Assembly: GCA_028281005.1 (NCBI GenBank) | Contig: JANQKS010000020.1 | Span: forward strand, 1-64,000 | Reading direction: 5' to 3' | Source of the DNA: Pseudomonadales bacterium | GTDB taxonomy: Bacteria > Pseudomonadota > Gammaproteobacteria > Pseudomonadales > Azotimanducaceae | DNA: 64,000 bases | Part shown: positions 7,870 to 17,018 of the stretch, piece by piece | Layout: every line of letters starts with the position of its first letter | Position numbering within the stretch: position 1 is the first letter of the stretch | Program-made: the position numbers and the translations under genes | Notes under the pieces: generated by a model | Databases searched by the model: none | What the model saw: the letters and a program-made list of their open reading frames with translations, nothing else | What the model was told of the DNA's origin: nothing

Positions 7870-10005
7870 ATGAGTTATAAGGAAAAACTGGCAATTGCAC
7901 GCAAAACACTTTGGCTAAGCGTTTGTATTGTCGCGTCTCTTGTGTCGTTGAGCGGCCGCGCTGTGGCAGCCGAGCCTGTGATTGAGGAAATTGTGGTCAC
8001 CGCACAGAAACGTGAGCAGGCCATCACCGATGTCCCGATGTCGGTGCAGGCGATCACCGGGGAGGAGCTTCGGGAAAACGGTATCGACAGCCTGCCGGAC
8101 CTGGTCAAGTTTGTACCGGGTGCATCGGTGGTCTCCAGCACCGCACCGGGATTTGAAACCATCATCCTGCGCGGTATTGCCAGTGGCACGACGGGAGACG
8201 CCACCGTCGGTTACTACATCGATGACGTTGCGTTTGGTGTGACCAACCTGCAGATTGCGCCACCCAACAACATGTATGACCTAGAGCGTGTTGAAGTATT
8301 GCGCGGCCCACAAGGCACACTGTACGGACAAGGTTCCATGGGCGGCAGCGTCAAACTAATTACACCCAAGCCGGACACCGAAGAATTCTCCTCCCGTTTT
8401 CGCATCGGTGGCAGGGACGTTGACGATGGTGATACAGGTTATAACTTCGATGGTGTGGTCAATGTTCCGGTGAGTGATAACTTTGCCTTCCGAGTCTCCG
8501 GCGGCTTAGAAAAAGCCCCGGGCTGGGTGGACAGCCCCGAGATCAACAAAGACGACATCAACGAATTCGACAGCTGGAACATTCGCCTCAAGGCGTTGTA
8601 CAGCACCGATATGATGGACGTGACTTTCAGCCACTGGACCATTGAGAACGAATTAGATTCCGCCAACACTTTTTCTCGTACCGACCCGACCACGGGCATT
8701 GAGTTCAGTGAGCCGACCATGGCCGGTATTGGCGGCAATCCGGGGTTTATTGACACTACGCTGGATACCACTTCTTTAACCTTCGACGTTGACCTTGATG
8801 GCATGAGTTTCATCAGCGCAACCTCTTACACGGAGTACGAGCTCGACTTTGTATTTCCGTTGTTCACCGCTGGTTTCCAGTTCTTCAACGACAGCACCTT
8901 TGAGACTGAGGCGCTGACCCAAGAGTTCAGGTTGTTGTCAACTAATGACAGCGCCGTGCAATGGTTGATTGGCGCTTACTACAGTGACGCCGAGATTCAC
9001 TCCGACATTGATTTTTTCCTGGATTTTGGCGGCGGTTTCACACTGCCGGTGATCAATACCGTTGGGGATATTGAAACCGAAGCTTGGGCGGTGTTTGGTG
9101 AAATTTCTGTGGAATTGTTGGACGGTCTGGTGACCCCCACGCTGGGTTTGCGCTACTTTGAAGATGACCGCAAAACCGCTAACGGTTTTGATAGAGCCGC
9201 AGGTCTGGAACGCCCGTCGGTAGGCACCACCTACGAAACCGTTAACCCACGTTTTGCAGTCAACTTTCGACCGCATGACAACGGGTCAATTTTTGTCAGT
9301 GCGGCCAAGGGTTTCCGCAGCGGCACGACGCAAACTGAGGCGCAGGCCGCTTTGGCCGCCAGTGTCGGCGTTGATACGGGTACAACGATCGCCCCGGACG
9401 AAGTGTGGACGTATGAATTGGGCGCACGTTACCAGTTCGCCGATGGTCGGCTGGCGATAGAAGCGGCTTACTACTACTCGGACTGGGAAGAAATCCAGTT
9501 GCAGTTTAACGTGCCGGGCACGGTGGCGCTGGCGAACGGTGGTGATGCGGAAGTCAGCGGCTTTGATCTGGCGGTCAGCTGGATGCCTGTAGCCAATCTG
9601 GTGCTGCAGATGTCCGGCAACATCAACGATTCTGAATTCAAAGACGTTAATCCCAATCTTGCGGCGTCAACCGTCACCGTCCGCGAAGGGGGTTCGTTGC
9701 CCAACGTCCCCGAGAAAAACTTCTCCTTAGGGGCAAGTTATGAGTGGCAATTTAGCGATGCGTTGGAAGGTTTTGCCAACGCCACTTACGCTTATCGAGA
9801 TCGTCAGGTAGATGCCGGTTCCGGATTGGAATCAGGGGTAATGAACGTGGCTGATTTGCGCCTTGGGGTGCGAGCGGAGAATTGGAGTGTGACCCTGTTT
9901 GGTGAAAACATCGGAGACGAAGAAGAGCCTGTGGTGCGTACCAATACGGGTGTGCAGTTCGTTACGCCGCGCACCATCGGTTTACAACTGGAATTTGAGA
10001 TCTAA
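7870..10005 (+). CDS. TonB-dependent outer-membrane receptor
   Basis: 711-aa receptor with an N-terminal signal peptide ending near VAAEP, a TonB-box-like segment (IEEIVVTAQKREQ), a plug domain containing the typical ERVEVLRGPQGTLYG stretch, and a long beta-barrel. It imports a bulky substrate through the outer membrane using TonB energy. Members of this iron-complex-type group in oceanic bacteria are often linked to hydrophobic carbon sources rather than iron; here the neighbours (MFS, MaoC, PhyH, TetR) favour a carbon substrate. The MaoC gene begins three bases after the stop, so the downstream genes are probably in its operon. Confidence 0.92.
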   Translation: MSYKEKLAIARKTLWLSVCIVASLVSLSGRAVAAEPVIEEIVVTAQKREQAITDVPMSVQAITGEELRENGIDSLPDLVKFVPGASVVSSTAPGFETIILRGIASGTTGDATVGYYIDDVAFGVTNLQIAPPNNMYDLERVEVLRGPQGTLYGQGSMGGSVKLITPKPDTEEFSSRFRIGGRDVDDGDTGYNFDGVVNVPVSDNFAFRVSGGLEKAPGWVDSPEINKDDINEFDSWNIRLKALYSTDMMDVTFSHWTIENELDSANTFSRTDPTTGIEFSEPTMAGIGGNPGFIDTTLDTTSLTFDVDLDGMSFISATSYTEYELDFVFPLFTAGFQFFNDSTFETEALTQEFRLLSTNDSAVQWLIGAYYSDAEIHSDIDFFLDFGGGFTLPVINTVGDIETEAWAVFGEISVELLDGLVTPTLGLRYFEDDRKTANGFDRAAGLERPSVGTTYETVNPRFAVNFRPHDNGSIFVSAAKGFRSGTTQTEAQAALAASVGVDTGTTIAPDEVWTYELGARYQFADGRLAIEAAYYYSDWEEIQLQFNVPGTVALANGGDAEVSGFDLAVSWMPVANLVLQMSGNINDSEFKDVNPNLAASTVTVREGGSLPNVPEKNFSLGASYEWQFSDALEGFANATYAYRDRQVDAGSGLESGVMNVADLRLGVRAENWSVTLFGENIGDEEEPVVRTNTGVQFVTPRTIGLQLEFEI

Positions 10006-10008
10006 GCC

Positions 10009-10872
10009 GTGCCGCTTGATACAAAAATGGTCGGTCAGTCGACTGCGGGCATCACCCACGAAGTGGATGCCCGCTGGACCATGGCTTATGCGGCGGGTCT
10101 GGGAGACTTCAACGATCAGTACATGGATACTGCTGCGCATGCGGTCCTTGCGCATCCGCTATTCCCAGTTTGCTTGGAGTGGCCGGTGTTATTGTCGGCC
10201 CGCGACATGCCTGGTTTTGAAACTTCTACGCGCGAAGAAGCAGCGCGGGGTGTACATGCCTCGCATGATCTTCATATTCACCGGCCGATCCAAGCCGGTG
10301 ATACGCTAACAACTCGAAGCACCGTTATTGGGCTTGAGCGTATCAAGCCGGGCGCCGCGCAAACCACGCGCTTGGATACCGTGGATGCTTCCGGTGATCT
10401 GGTTTGTCAGACCTACCAGCTCGGCATCAGCCGCGGGGTTGAGGTGACCGGGTCTGCCGCGCCGATAGAACAAGCGCCGGCTTGGCCGGAAATCCCTGAC
10501 CAAGGTGAATTGGACGGTTGGGATATCAAAGTGAGTGCGGGCGCGGCGCACGTCTACACAGAGTGCGCAAGTATTTTTAATCCCATTCATACCGACCGAG
10601 CGGTAGCGCTGGCGGCCGGATTACCGGATATCATCTTGCACGGTACAGCGACGTTGGCCTTGGCGGTGTCGAAGCTGGTGGACAAATGTGTGGACGGGCA
10701 GCCTGGTCGCGTACGGCGGCTTGGCGGGCGGTTTAGCGCCATGGTGCTGATGCCTTCCACCATTCGCATACAGCTGACGGGGCAAATTCGAGGTGCGCTT
10801 GGTTTTGCAGTGCTTACCGAGGATGGACAGGTGGCCATCAGTCGTGGATTCTTATGTTTTGACAAACATTGA
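10009..10872 (+). CDS. MaoC-like double hot-dog hydratase/dehydratase
   Basis: 287-aa protein with two hot-dog halves. The second half has FNPIHTDRAVALAAGLPDII, the hydratase-2 motif with the Asn/His pair used to hydrate 2-enoyl-CoA. The first half is more divergent, as in two-domain MaoC proteins in which one half is structural. It probably acts on an acyl-CoA intermediate. The start is GTG, immediately after the TonB receptor stop; an ATG at 10027 is an alternative. Confidence 0.82.
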   Translation: MPLDTKMVGQSTAGITHEVDARWTMAYAAGLGDFNDQYMDTAAHAVLAHPLFPVCLEWPVLLSARDMPGFETSTREEAARGVHASHDLHIHRPIQAGDTLTTRSTVIGLERIKPGAAQTTRLDTVDASGDLVCQTYQLGISRGVEVTGSAAPIEQAPAWPEIPDQGELDGWDIKVSAGAAHVYTECASIFNPIHTDRAVALAAGLPDIILHGTATLALAVSKLVDKCVDGQPGRVRRLGGRFSAMVLMPSTIRIQLTGQIRGALGFAVLTEDGQVAISRGFLCFDKH

Positions 10873-10884
10873 CGGACGCGCGGT

Positions 10885-11538
10885 TTGACTGATCTCAGTG
10901 AACACAACGTAACCTCTATCGAAAATCTAACCGGCAAGCAGCGTTTGCTGCTGTCCGCCATGAAGCTGTTTGGCGAACGCGGTTTTGATGGCGTCAGCGT
11001 GCGCGACATCGCCGCTGACGCTAACGTCTCGGTCGGGTTGATCAAACATCACTACGGTTCTAAAGAAGGTTTGCGTCAGGCGGTGGATGAGTACTTCATC
11101 AGCCGCTTTGAGGCTTTTTATGGGAACGATGAGCAACATGTAGAAGACCTTTCCGGGCCCGAATTCCTTTCCACGGTAGATTCCTGGGTGGCCAGTGTGG
11201 CTGATGAATGGCCGGTGTTTAGCCGTTACTTTCGTCGTGCTTTGCTGGAAGAAACACAATGGGGTGCTGCTCTATTTGAGCGCTACTATGGGATCGTGCG
11301 TGGGTCGATTGACCGCTTGGATGCCCAGGGCAAGATTCGCCCCGAAGTGGACCGTCTATGGTTGCCTTTTCTGTTTATGTTTTTGGAAACCGGCACGCTG
11401 CTGATGGACCCCTACATTGAAAAAGTGTTGGGTAGATCCGGTTACGACCCGGAGTTGTGGCAACGCCGCTACCGGTCTTATACCTCTATGATCGCGCGTG
11501 GGGTGATGGTTCCTCCGACGGATAAAGCGGACAGCTAA
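10885..11538 (+). CDS. TetR family transcriptional regulator
   Basis: 217 aa. The N-terminal helix-turn-helix is clear (FDGVSVRDIAADANVSVGLIKHHYGSKEGL); the C-terminal ligand domain is variable. The start appears to be TTG, as no ATG or GTG lies in frame before the DNA-binding domain. Placed in the same direction as the TonB/MaoC genes, it is a candidate ligand-responsive repressor of that operon. I saw no clear palindrome just upstream of it. Confidence 0.88.
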   Translation: MTDLSEHNVTSIENLTGKQRLLLSAMKLFGERGFDGVSVRDIAADANVSVGLIKHHYGSKEGLRQAVDEYFISRFEAFYGNDEQHVEDLSGPEFLSTVDSWVASVADEWPVFSRYFRRALLEETQWGAALFERYYGIVRGSIDRLDAQGKIRPEVDRLWLPFLFMFLETGTLLMDPYIEKVLGRSGYDPELWQRRYRSYTSMIARGVMVPPTDKADS

Positions 11539-11613
11539 CAGCGCCGGTGCGCAGACAGATCATTTCCCGTGGGCAGGCAAACACGTGGCGAAGCAAACAA
11601 GGGGAGAAAAAAA

Positions 11614-12468
11614 TTGAAGGTATTAAACGCTGAGCAAAAAGCCTTCTACGAAGATCAGGGTTACCTATTGTTAGAGCAATTTGTCTCCAATGAGTGGCTT
11701 GATCGCTTAAACCAGGCGGTTGACCACTTCATTGACTTAAGCCGTCAAACGGACGATTCCACCGCGGCGATATTGGTAGAGCCCGGTCATACGCGCGCCA
11801 ACCCGCGGTTAAGGCGCATTCCGCATACCGTCATTCATCACCCCGTGTTTGAAGAGTTTGGCCTGCGTGGCCCGCTGCTGGATTTGGCGGAGGATCTGCT
11901 GGGTGCGGATGTGTGCTTCCATCACTCCAAACTGAACTTCAAGTGGAGCCAAGGCGGCGAAGAAGTTAAGTGGCACCAGGATATCCAGTTTTGGCCACAC
12001 ACCAACTATTCCCCGATGACCATCGGCGCGTATTTAAACGATGTGACGCCGGAGATGGCGCCGATGGGGGTTATCCCGGGTAGCCACAAGCAACCACTGT
12101 TCAATCTGGCGGACGAACAGGGGCAGTGGACGGGTGCCTTGAATGATCATGATTTAACAAGGGTCAACTTGGACAGCGTCGTTTGGTTACAAGGCCCTGC
12201 CGGGTCTGTGACCGTACACTCCTGTCGCATGGTGCATGGATCGGCGCCTAACAAGTCTTTCGAGATGCGCCCATTGTTGTTGCATACCTACACGGCAGCG
12301 GACGCGCATCCTACCACCAACTTAATGGAGGGGATTCCGTTTTCCGGGCAAGTGGTGCGTGGCCATGCTTGTGAAAACCCCCGCCATGATGCCGAGCCGT
12401 GCCCGATGCCACCGGATTTTCGCGGTAACTACTCGTCCATTTTTGCGGTTCAGCAAGGGGATGCATAA
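11614..12468 (+). CDS. Phytanoyl-CoA dioxygenase (PhyH) family protein
   Basis: 284-aa Fe(II)/2-oxoglutarate oxygenase. The HxD half of the facial triad is in VKWHQDIQFWPH, and the distal histidine is in SCRMVHGSAPN, followed by the Arg of the MRPLLLHTY segment expected to bind 2-oxoglutarate. It would hydroxylate an organic substrate. I choose the TTG at 11614 because GGGGAGA stands six or so bases upstream; an open frame from 11569 exists but its extra residues look non-native. Confidence 0.85.
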   Translation: MKVLNAEQKAFYEDQGYLLLEQFVSNEWLDRLNQAVDHFIDLSRQTDDSTAAILVEPGHTRANPRLRRIPHTVIHHPVFEEFGLRGPLLDLAEDLLGADVCFHHSKLNFKWSQGGEEVKWHQDIQFWPHTNYSPMTIGAYLNDVTPEMAPMGVIPGSHKQPLFNLADEQGQWTGALNDHDLTRVNLDSVVWLQGPAGSVTVHSCRMVHGSAPNKSFEMRPLLLHTYTAADAHPTTNLMEGIPFSGQVVRGHACENPRHDAEPCPMPPDFRGNYSSIFAVQQGDA

Positions 12469-12479
12469 GGCGCTCTCCC

Positions 12480-12583
12480 GGTTAGGAATCTCCGCTGAAC
12501 TGATGACTTGGCTGTGTTTGCTGTAAGTGCTTGATGACGCCCAGGATCACGGCAGCCTGTAAATCGTAACGGTTCATCAAGTC
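12480..12583 (-). pseudogene. Minus-strand C-terminal coding remnant, unidentified
   Basis: A short minus-strand stretch reads as a plausible protein C-terminus (RYDLQAAVILGVIKHLQQ and onward, ending at a stop near 12482). Just beyond it the plus strand begins to resemble the HsaA-like remnant, so the two fragments abut tail-to-middle. The parent protein could not be recognised. Confidence 0.3.
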
Positions 12584-13030
12584 GTGGGTATCGCCAGCGG
12601 CGCCATCGAGCAGTATCGCGAATACGTGCAGACTCGGGTGTCCATGGCAGGGGTGGTTGGTAAGACGGATCCGTTTCAGATCGAAGCGCTGGCGGAGGTT
12701 GGAGCTGACCTGGCGGCCGGCATCTCGCACATCGATGCCGTGGCGCACGCCTGGTTGGAACAGTTACAGCAAGGAAATCCAATCACTGCGGTGCAACGCT
12801 TAGAGTTCCGTCGCAACCAGACCCGGGGCTGTCAGCGGGTGTTGTTTGGCATCGACAAACTGTTTGCCCGTTCAGGCTCTGCCGCTACCTGGACCACGCG
12901 GCCATTGGAGCGATATTGGCGGGATGTTCGCACCGGTGGTGACCATATCTGTATTGCCGCCAATACCATTTACAGCGCATGCGCGAGCCGTTCTTTTGGT
13001 GACGAAATGACCAAGGCACCCATGTACTAA
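12560..13030 (+). pseudogene. HsaA-like flavin-dependent monooxygenase, C-terminal remnant
   Basis: About 150 codons matching the C-terminal helical domain of acyl-CoA-dehydrogenase-fold hydroxylases such as HsaA, the oxygenase component of 3-hydroxy-9,10-seconandrostatriene hydroxylase; the terminal TTRPLERYWRDVRTGGDH stretch is typical. The N-terminal 230 or so residues, including most of the flavin site, are absent, and no start with a ribosome-binding site is seen (GTG at 12584 begins the longest frame). It is followed by a deleted ring-cleavage dioxygenase, the order expected of a catechol-forming and -cleaving pair. Fold family is fairly sure, the HsaA label is inference. Confidence 0.6.
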
Positions 13031-13082
13031 TCCCGGCTGATCTGATCTCTTTATACGCAGGAAGACTCACAGGAAGACAAAC

Positions 13083-13474
13083 ATGATTAACTCCCTTAGC
13101 TACGTTGGATTCTCCTCTCCGGACACTGCCGATTGGCAGACCTTTGCGCCGCTACTTGGCATGGGCGTGGTGTTTACCACCTCATGCTGCAAGTGGAAAA
13201 CATCGACGATGTGGGTTGTACTTATGACCGCATGATAGAGGCTGGTCTGCCGATTGCCATGGGGATTGGTAAACACCCGAACGACGAGATGACGTCATTT
13301 TACGTTCGCACGCCGTCGGGTTTTGCGATCGAGTATGGTACCGGCGGGGTCGAGATCCCTATGGACTGGGAGTGGCCGGTGGGCCACTTCCATGCGCTGA
13401 GTATCTGGGGCCACAAGCCACCTGCCGAGCCGCTGATGCCCGGCATTATTGAGCCGCTAGAAACCCAGGCCTAA
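13083..13474 (+). pseudogene. Extradiol ring-cleavage dioxygenase (HsaC/BphC type) with internal deletion
   Basis: An ATG at 13083 with GGAAGA upstream starts an N-terminal domain-I sequence (INSLSYVGFSSPD, then LLGM). After about 28 codons the frame is lost, and in the next frame the end of domain II appears: GRGVYHLMLQVEN, NDEMTSFYVRTPSGFAIEYGTGG, with the Tyr/Glu of the iron site. Type I extradiol dioxygenases are about 290-300 residues, so roughly 150 residues are missing between the parts. The junction is near 13160-13180. Product cannot be functional. Confidence 0.75.
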
Positions 13475-13549
13475 CGACTGCGGCGCAGGTACACGCGGAG
13501 TAAGTTGTTTGCGCATATACTTGGTCATTCAAGAATTCGGGAAGATTAA

Positions 13550-13996
13550 ATGGCAGAGTCAGACACCGCGGAGGCTTTCGCCCCGTCCATTGCGTCGCAC
13601 ATACGCCGTAACGAACAAGGCCAGCCTTATCTGGCGGGCACCAAGTGCGGTAATTGTGGGCATACTTTTGTCGGCGCACGCGAGGTCTGCGCCAAGTGTT
13701 ACGCGCGTTCCGGGTTAAACCCTGTCAAATTGGCGCAGACCGGCAAGATCTACACCTGGTCCATCATCTACCGCAGTTTTCCCGGCATAGACACGCCTTT
13801 CATTGATGTCATTGTGGATCTGGCCGACGGCGCTCACATCAAAGGTATTCTGAAAGGGGTCGAAGCAGATCCTGAAGTTGACTACTTTGACATGCTGGTG
13901 CGGGTAGACTTCCGGGAAGTGGTACCGCCGGGCGCCGACGAAGCGTATTTGGTGTATTACTTTGTACCGCTAGAAGACGGAGAGCAAAATGAGTGA
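13550..13996 (+). CDS. Zn-ribbon/OB-fold (DUF35) protein
   Basis: 148 aa. An N-terminal rubredoxin-like zinc ribbon has two CxxC pairs (KCGNCG and CAKCYA), followed by an OB-fold. Such proteins bind and steer SCP2-type thiolases or ChsH1-like MaoC hydratases in steroid side-chain and related acyl-CoA pathways. Its last eight bases overlap the start of the thiolase, the usual gene pair. GGGAAGA precedes the ATG. Role as partner of the following thiolase is strongly suggested by this arrangement. Confidence 0.88.
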   Translation: MAESDTAEAFAPSIASHIRRNEQGQPYLAGTKCGNCGHTFVGAREVCAKCYARSGLNPVKLAQTGKIYTWSIIYRSFPGIDTPFIDVIVDLADGAHIKGILKGVEADPEVDYFDMLVRVDFREVVPPGADEAYLVYYFVPLEDGEQNE

Positions 13997-15143
13997 TGAC
14001 GTTTATGTGATCGGTATCGACATGATCAAGTTCGGACGCTATCCCGAACGCACGGTGCCGAGTTTAGCTGCTGAAGCGGCGCTCATGGCATTGGATGATT
14101 GTGGGCTCTCCATCGACCGCATGCAGGCACTCTACTGCGGCAACCTAGGTGAAGCTGGCGGCATGGTCGGCCAACGCATGTTGGCGGAAATTGGTCAGAC
14201 GGGCATACCCGTGGTCAACGTAGCCAACGCCTGCGCGACCGGCGCTACCGCCTTTCGCGACGCATGGATGTCGGTGAAGGCGGAAGTCTACGACCTGGTG
14301 CTGGCAGTGGGTGTTGAGCAGATGGGCAAAGGGTTGCTCGGTGGCGGTGGTGGCCGCAAGGTATCCACCGAAGGCATCTTGGGTTCAGGCACCATGCCGA
14401 CCATGTTTTCCCAAATTGGCCTGGAACACACGCGCAAGTACGGCACAACGTTTGAGCAGTTCGCCAGGGTGTCAGTGAAAAATCACCATCACTCCACCAT
14501 GAACCCCAAATCCATGTACCGCATAGAAACGCCATTAGAAACGGTCATGAACGCGGAGATGATTTCTTACCCCAACACCAAACTCATGTGTTCGGTGAAT
14601 GTAGACGGTTCGGCGGCTGCGGTCTTGGCCTCGGAGCAGAAAGTCAAGGAATTGGGCCTGCTGGATCGCGCGGTGAAGGTCAGAGCATCGGTGATGTCGA
14701 GCAACCCGTTTGAAGAGCGTCAGCTGGCCATGCCGGATTTTTCGGCGGCGACCCGTCTGGCTGCAAAAACCGCGTATGAGAAGGCGGGTCTTGGGCCGGA
14801 AGACATCGACCTGGTGGAGCTGCATGACTGTTTTGCCACCGCTGAAATTGTGCACTACGAAAATCTTGGTCTGTGCCCCGATGGCGAGGCGGGCCGCATG
14901 ATTGATGACGGTGAGACGGCTTTAGGGGGATCTATTCCGGTGAATGTCTCTGGAGGGTTGTTGTCCAAAGGTCACCCACTGGGTGCAACCGGCATCGCCA
15001 ATATCTACGAGGTCTGCACGCATCTGCGTGGGGAGGCCGGGGACCGTCAGGTTGAAGGAGCAAGGGTTGGGCTGACTCATGTTGTAGGGGGCGGACCCGG
15101 TATGGGTACCGCGTGTGGCGTACACATACTCGAGAAAACTTAG
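13989..15143 (+). CDS. SCP2-type thiolase / acetyl-CoA acetyltransferase family
   Basis: 384 aa. The acylation cysteine is in NACATGATAF (Cys 82); the histidine of ELHDCFA and the GHPLGATG motif complete the thiolase signature. Instead of the usual second catalytic CxG motif the C-terminal region reads GGPGMGTACGVH, as in lipid-transfer-type thiolases. It would cleave, or by retro-Claisen chemistry shorten, a 3-ketoacyl-CoA. It overlaps the DUF35 gene and is probably co-translated. Confidence 0.87.
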   Translation: MSDDVYVIGIDMIKFGRYPERTVPSLAAEAALMALDDCGLSIDRMQALYCGNLGEAGGMVGQRMLAEIGQTGIPVVNVANACATGATAFRDAWMSVKAEVYDLVLAVGVEQMGKGLLGGGGGRKVSTEGILGSGTMPTMFSQIGLEHTRKYGTTFEQFARVSVKNHHHSTMNPKSMYRIETPLETVMNAEMISYPNTKLMCSVNVDGSAAAVLASEQKVKELGLLDRAVKVRASVMSSNPFEERQLAMPDFSAATRLAAKTAYEKAGLGPEDIDLVELHDCFATAEIVHYENLGLCPDGEAGRMIDDGETALGGSIPVNVSGGLLSKGHPLGATGIANIYEVCTHLRGEAGDRQVEGARVGLTHVVGGGPGMGTACGVHILEKT

Positions 15144-15152
15144 CGCCGCACA

Positions 15153-16397
15153 GTGTCCATCATCGTAGCTGGCGGCGGCATTGCTGGGCTGACGTTTGCG
15201 CTAACGTGTCATGAGATTGGCCTGGATGTGCAAGTGTTCGAAGCGGAGCAGGAACTGCAGCCGCTTGGCGTAGGCATCAACCTTCAACCCAACGCTGTTA
15301 AAGAACTGTATCAGCTTGGCCTGGAAGCTGACCTGCGCGATATTGGCATTGAGGCGGAAGAGTGGGCCCTGTTCTTCTACGGCGCCCATCCGATCTGGGT
15401 AGAACCCAGCGGTACCCTGGCAGGCTATCACTGGCCGCAGTTTTCAGTGCACCGGGGCCACTTTCACATGCGTTTGTTGGAGCGGGTTGTTGAGCGTTTG
15501 GGACCTCAGGCGGTGGTTTGAGCACTAGTTCGCTACGAAACCCATGATAAACACGTCACTGCTTACTTTGAGCGCACCAACGGTGAAATATTAGAAGCTG
15601 ACGGTGAGCTGTTGATCGGTGCAGACGGTATTCACTCCACGGTGCGTGCGCAGATGTTTCCCCACCAAAGCGAAGTGAATTGGAACGGCGCAATCATGTG
15701 GCGGGGAGTATCGCGTTTCACGCCGGCGCGCACACAAAACTCCTTTGTCATGGTGGGCGGCATCTCCCAACGGTTTATTTGTTATCCCTTGCAAAAGCCA
15801 GATCAAAACGGTGAAACCCTGCTCAATTGGATCGCTGAGTTGAGGCCTGAAAATCAGGCGCTCGTCGACCGCAGCGACTGGAACAAGCAGGCGACGGCGG
15901 ACGCCTTTGTGGCGGAGTTTGCCGATTGGGATTTCGGCTGGCTGAGGGTCCCGGCCATAGTAGAAAAGTCGCTGGATATCTGGGAGTACCCCATAGTGGA
16001 TCGCGATCCCGTGGATCATTGGGTAGACGGCCGAGTAGTCCTCATGGGGGATGCGGCACACGCCATGTTTCCGCATGGCTCCGGTGGCGCTTCCCAGAGA
16101 ATTGTAGACACACGTGTTTTGGGCGCGTGCTTGTTAGAACACGGCGTTGGTGAATCAGCGCTTCAAGCCTACGAGAAAAAGTTGTTGGCGTCTGTAAATG
16201 AGCTGGTTGAGCGTAACCGCGGCGAAGGCCCCTTGGGTGTACTGTTTGACATTGAAGATAAAATTGCCTGCGGGGCGCCTATCAACACCGCGATAGATGA
16301 ACAAGCGGTGGCGGACTTTATGGCAGGCTACAAACAGGCGGCAGGCACCGCCAGGGACGCGCTCAACATCGCCGCGCCTATCATTGCGCCTGGCTAG
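15153..16397 (+). pseudogene. FAD-dependent monooxygenase interrupted by an in-frame TGA
   Basis: PHBH-fold flavin monooxygenase. The N-terminal dinucleotide motif (GGGIAGLTFAL), the mid-protein GADGIHSTVR motif and the second FAD motif GRVVLMGDAAHAMFPHGS are all present in one frame, about 413 codons. Codon 123 (15519-15521) is TGA, directly after GPQAVV; downstream the same frame resumes with ALVRYE. Related proteins seem to have a couple more residues here. The stop lies inside the 17-base repeat shared with position 83-99. No redox cysteine position is expected here, so selenocysteine is unlikely. Start is GTG ten bases after the thiolase stop. Confidence 0.8.
15512..15528. repeat. Short dispersed repeat, copy 2 (GTGGTTTGAGCACTAGT)
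   Basis: Identical over 17 bases to 83-99. It contains the TGA that interrupts the FAD monooxygenase. Confidence 0.5.
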
Positions 16398-16416
16398 CAG
16401 TGTCTTAGGGTTTTGG

Positions 16417-17018
16417 CTAGCGTGTTTGCCTAACGCGCAGCATAGGGGTGACCACGCCTGAATCTCCAAACTTGATTTCACCTATGGCCTCGAAACCGTG
16501 TCGTTGGTAGAGCGAGATGTTGGCCGGGTTGGAAGATTCCAGGTAACTCAACGCACCAGCTTGGTCGATGGTGTCAGTGGCGTGTTTCATGAGCGCCGCG
16601 CCAATCCCTTTACCCTGGTGCGCCGGATCCACGCCTATGATGGGTAGGTACCAACAATCTTTGTCGTGGGGGTGGTAGGTTTCGATGGCGCCAAATAAGG
16701 CGCCCAGCGGTTCCAGCAGCTCCGGCGGTGGCGCTTCGGTGATTACCTGCTCCATGGCTGCTTCGTCAGGTGTGGCCGCCGGTGGCAGCCAGATGGCCGC
16801 GCCCTCACCCCCTCACCCCGCTCGGTGACATAACAGGCGCCCGCTTCGATAGACGCCGCGAGGAATACTTTCACCACTTCGGGAAAATGCGTCAGATAGC
16901 GATTGGCGTCGGGCAGGTACCATCGGTTGAGCGGGTCGGTCGCAAAAGCTAGGGTGATCGTACTGAGCACCGTGGAAAAATCAGCGTCATCGGCCACGCG
17001 GACCGTAGGCAAACTCAT
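16417..17018 (-). pseudogene. GNAT acetyltransferase, frameshifted by an 8-bp duplication
   Basis: The N-terminal half (from 17018) and C-terminal half (ending 16417) of one GNAT protein lie in different frames. The C-terminal half has the acetyl-CoA loop GVDPAHQGKGIGAAL and the ESSNPANISLYQRHGF segment. At 16804-16819 the string CTCACCCC occurs twice in tandem; removing one copy restores a continuous frame reading TERGEGAAIWLPPAA. So the lesion is a simple slippage duplication. Its start overlaps the preceding PEP-mutase-like gene by four bases (ATGA). Confidence 0.88.
16804..16819. repeat. 8-bp tandem duplication causing the GNAT frameshift
   Basis: CTCACCCC twice in direct succession. Loss of one unit restores the reading frame of the acetyltransferase gene. 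Confidence 0.9.

Noticed and set aside
12482-12782. Intact minus-strand gene opposite the HsaA-like remnant
   Set aside because: Only the last 30 or so codons look protein-like; upstream the frame is the mirror of the plus-strand oxygenase sequence.
15519-15521. TGA in the FAD monooxygenase as a third selenocysteine
   Set aside because: The position is not a redox site in this enzyme fold, the following bases give no obvious SECIS, and the stop lies in a sequence repeated elsewhere at another lesion.
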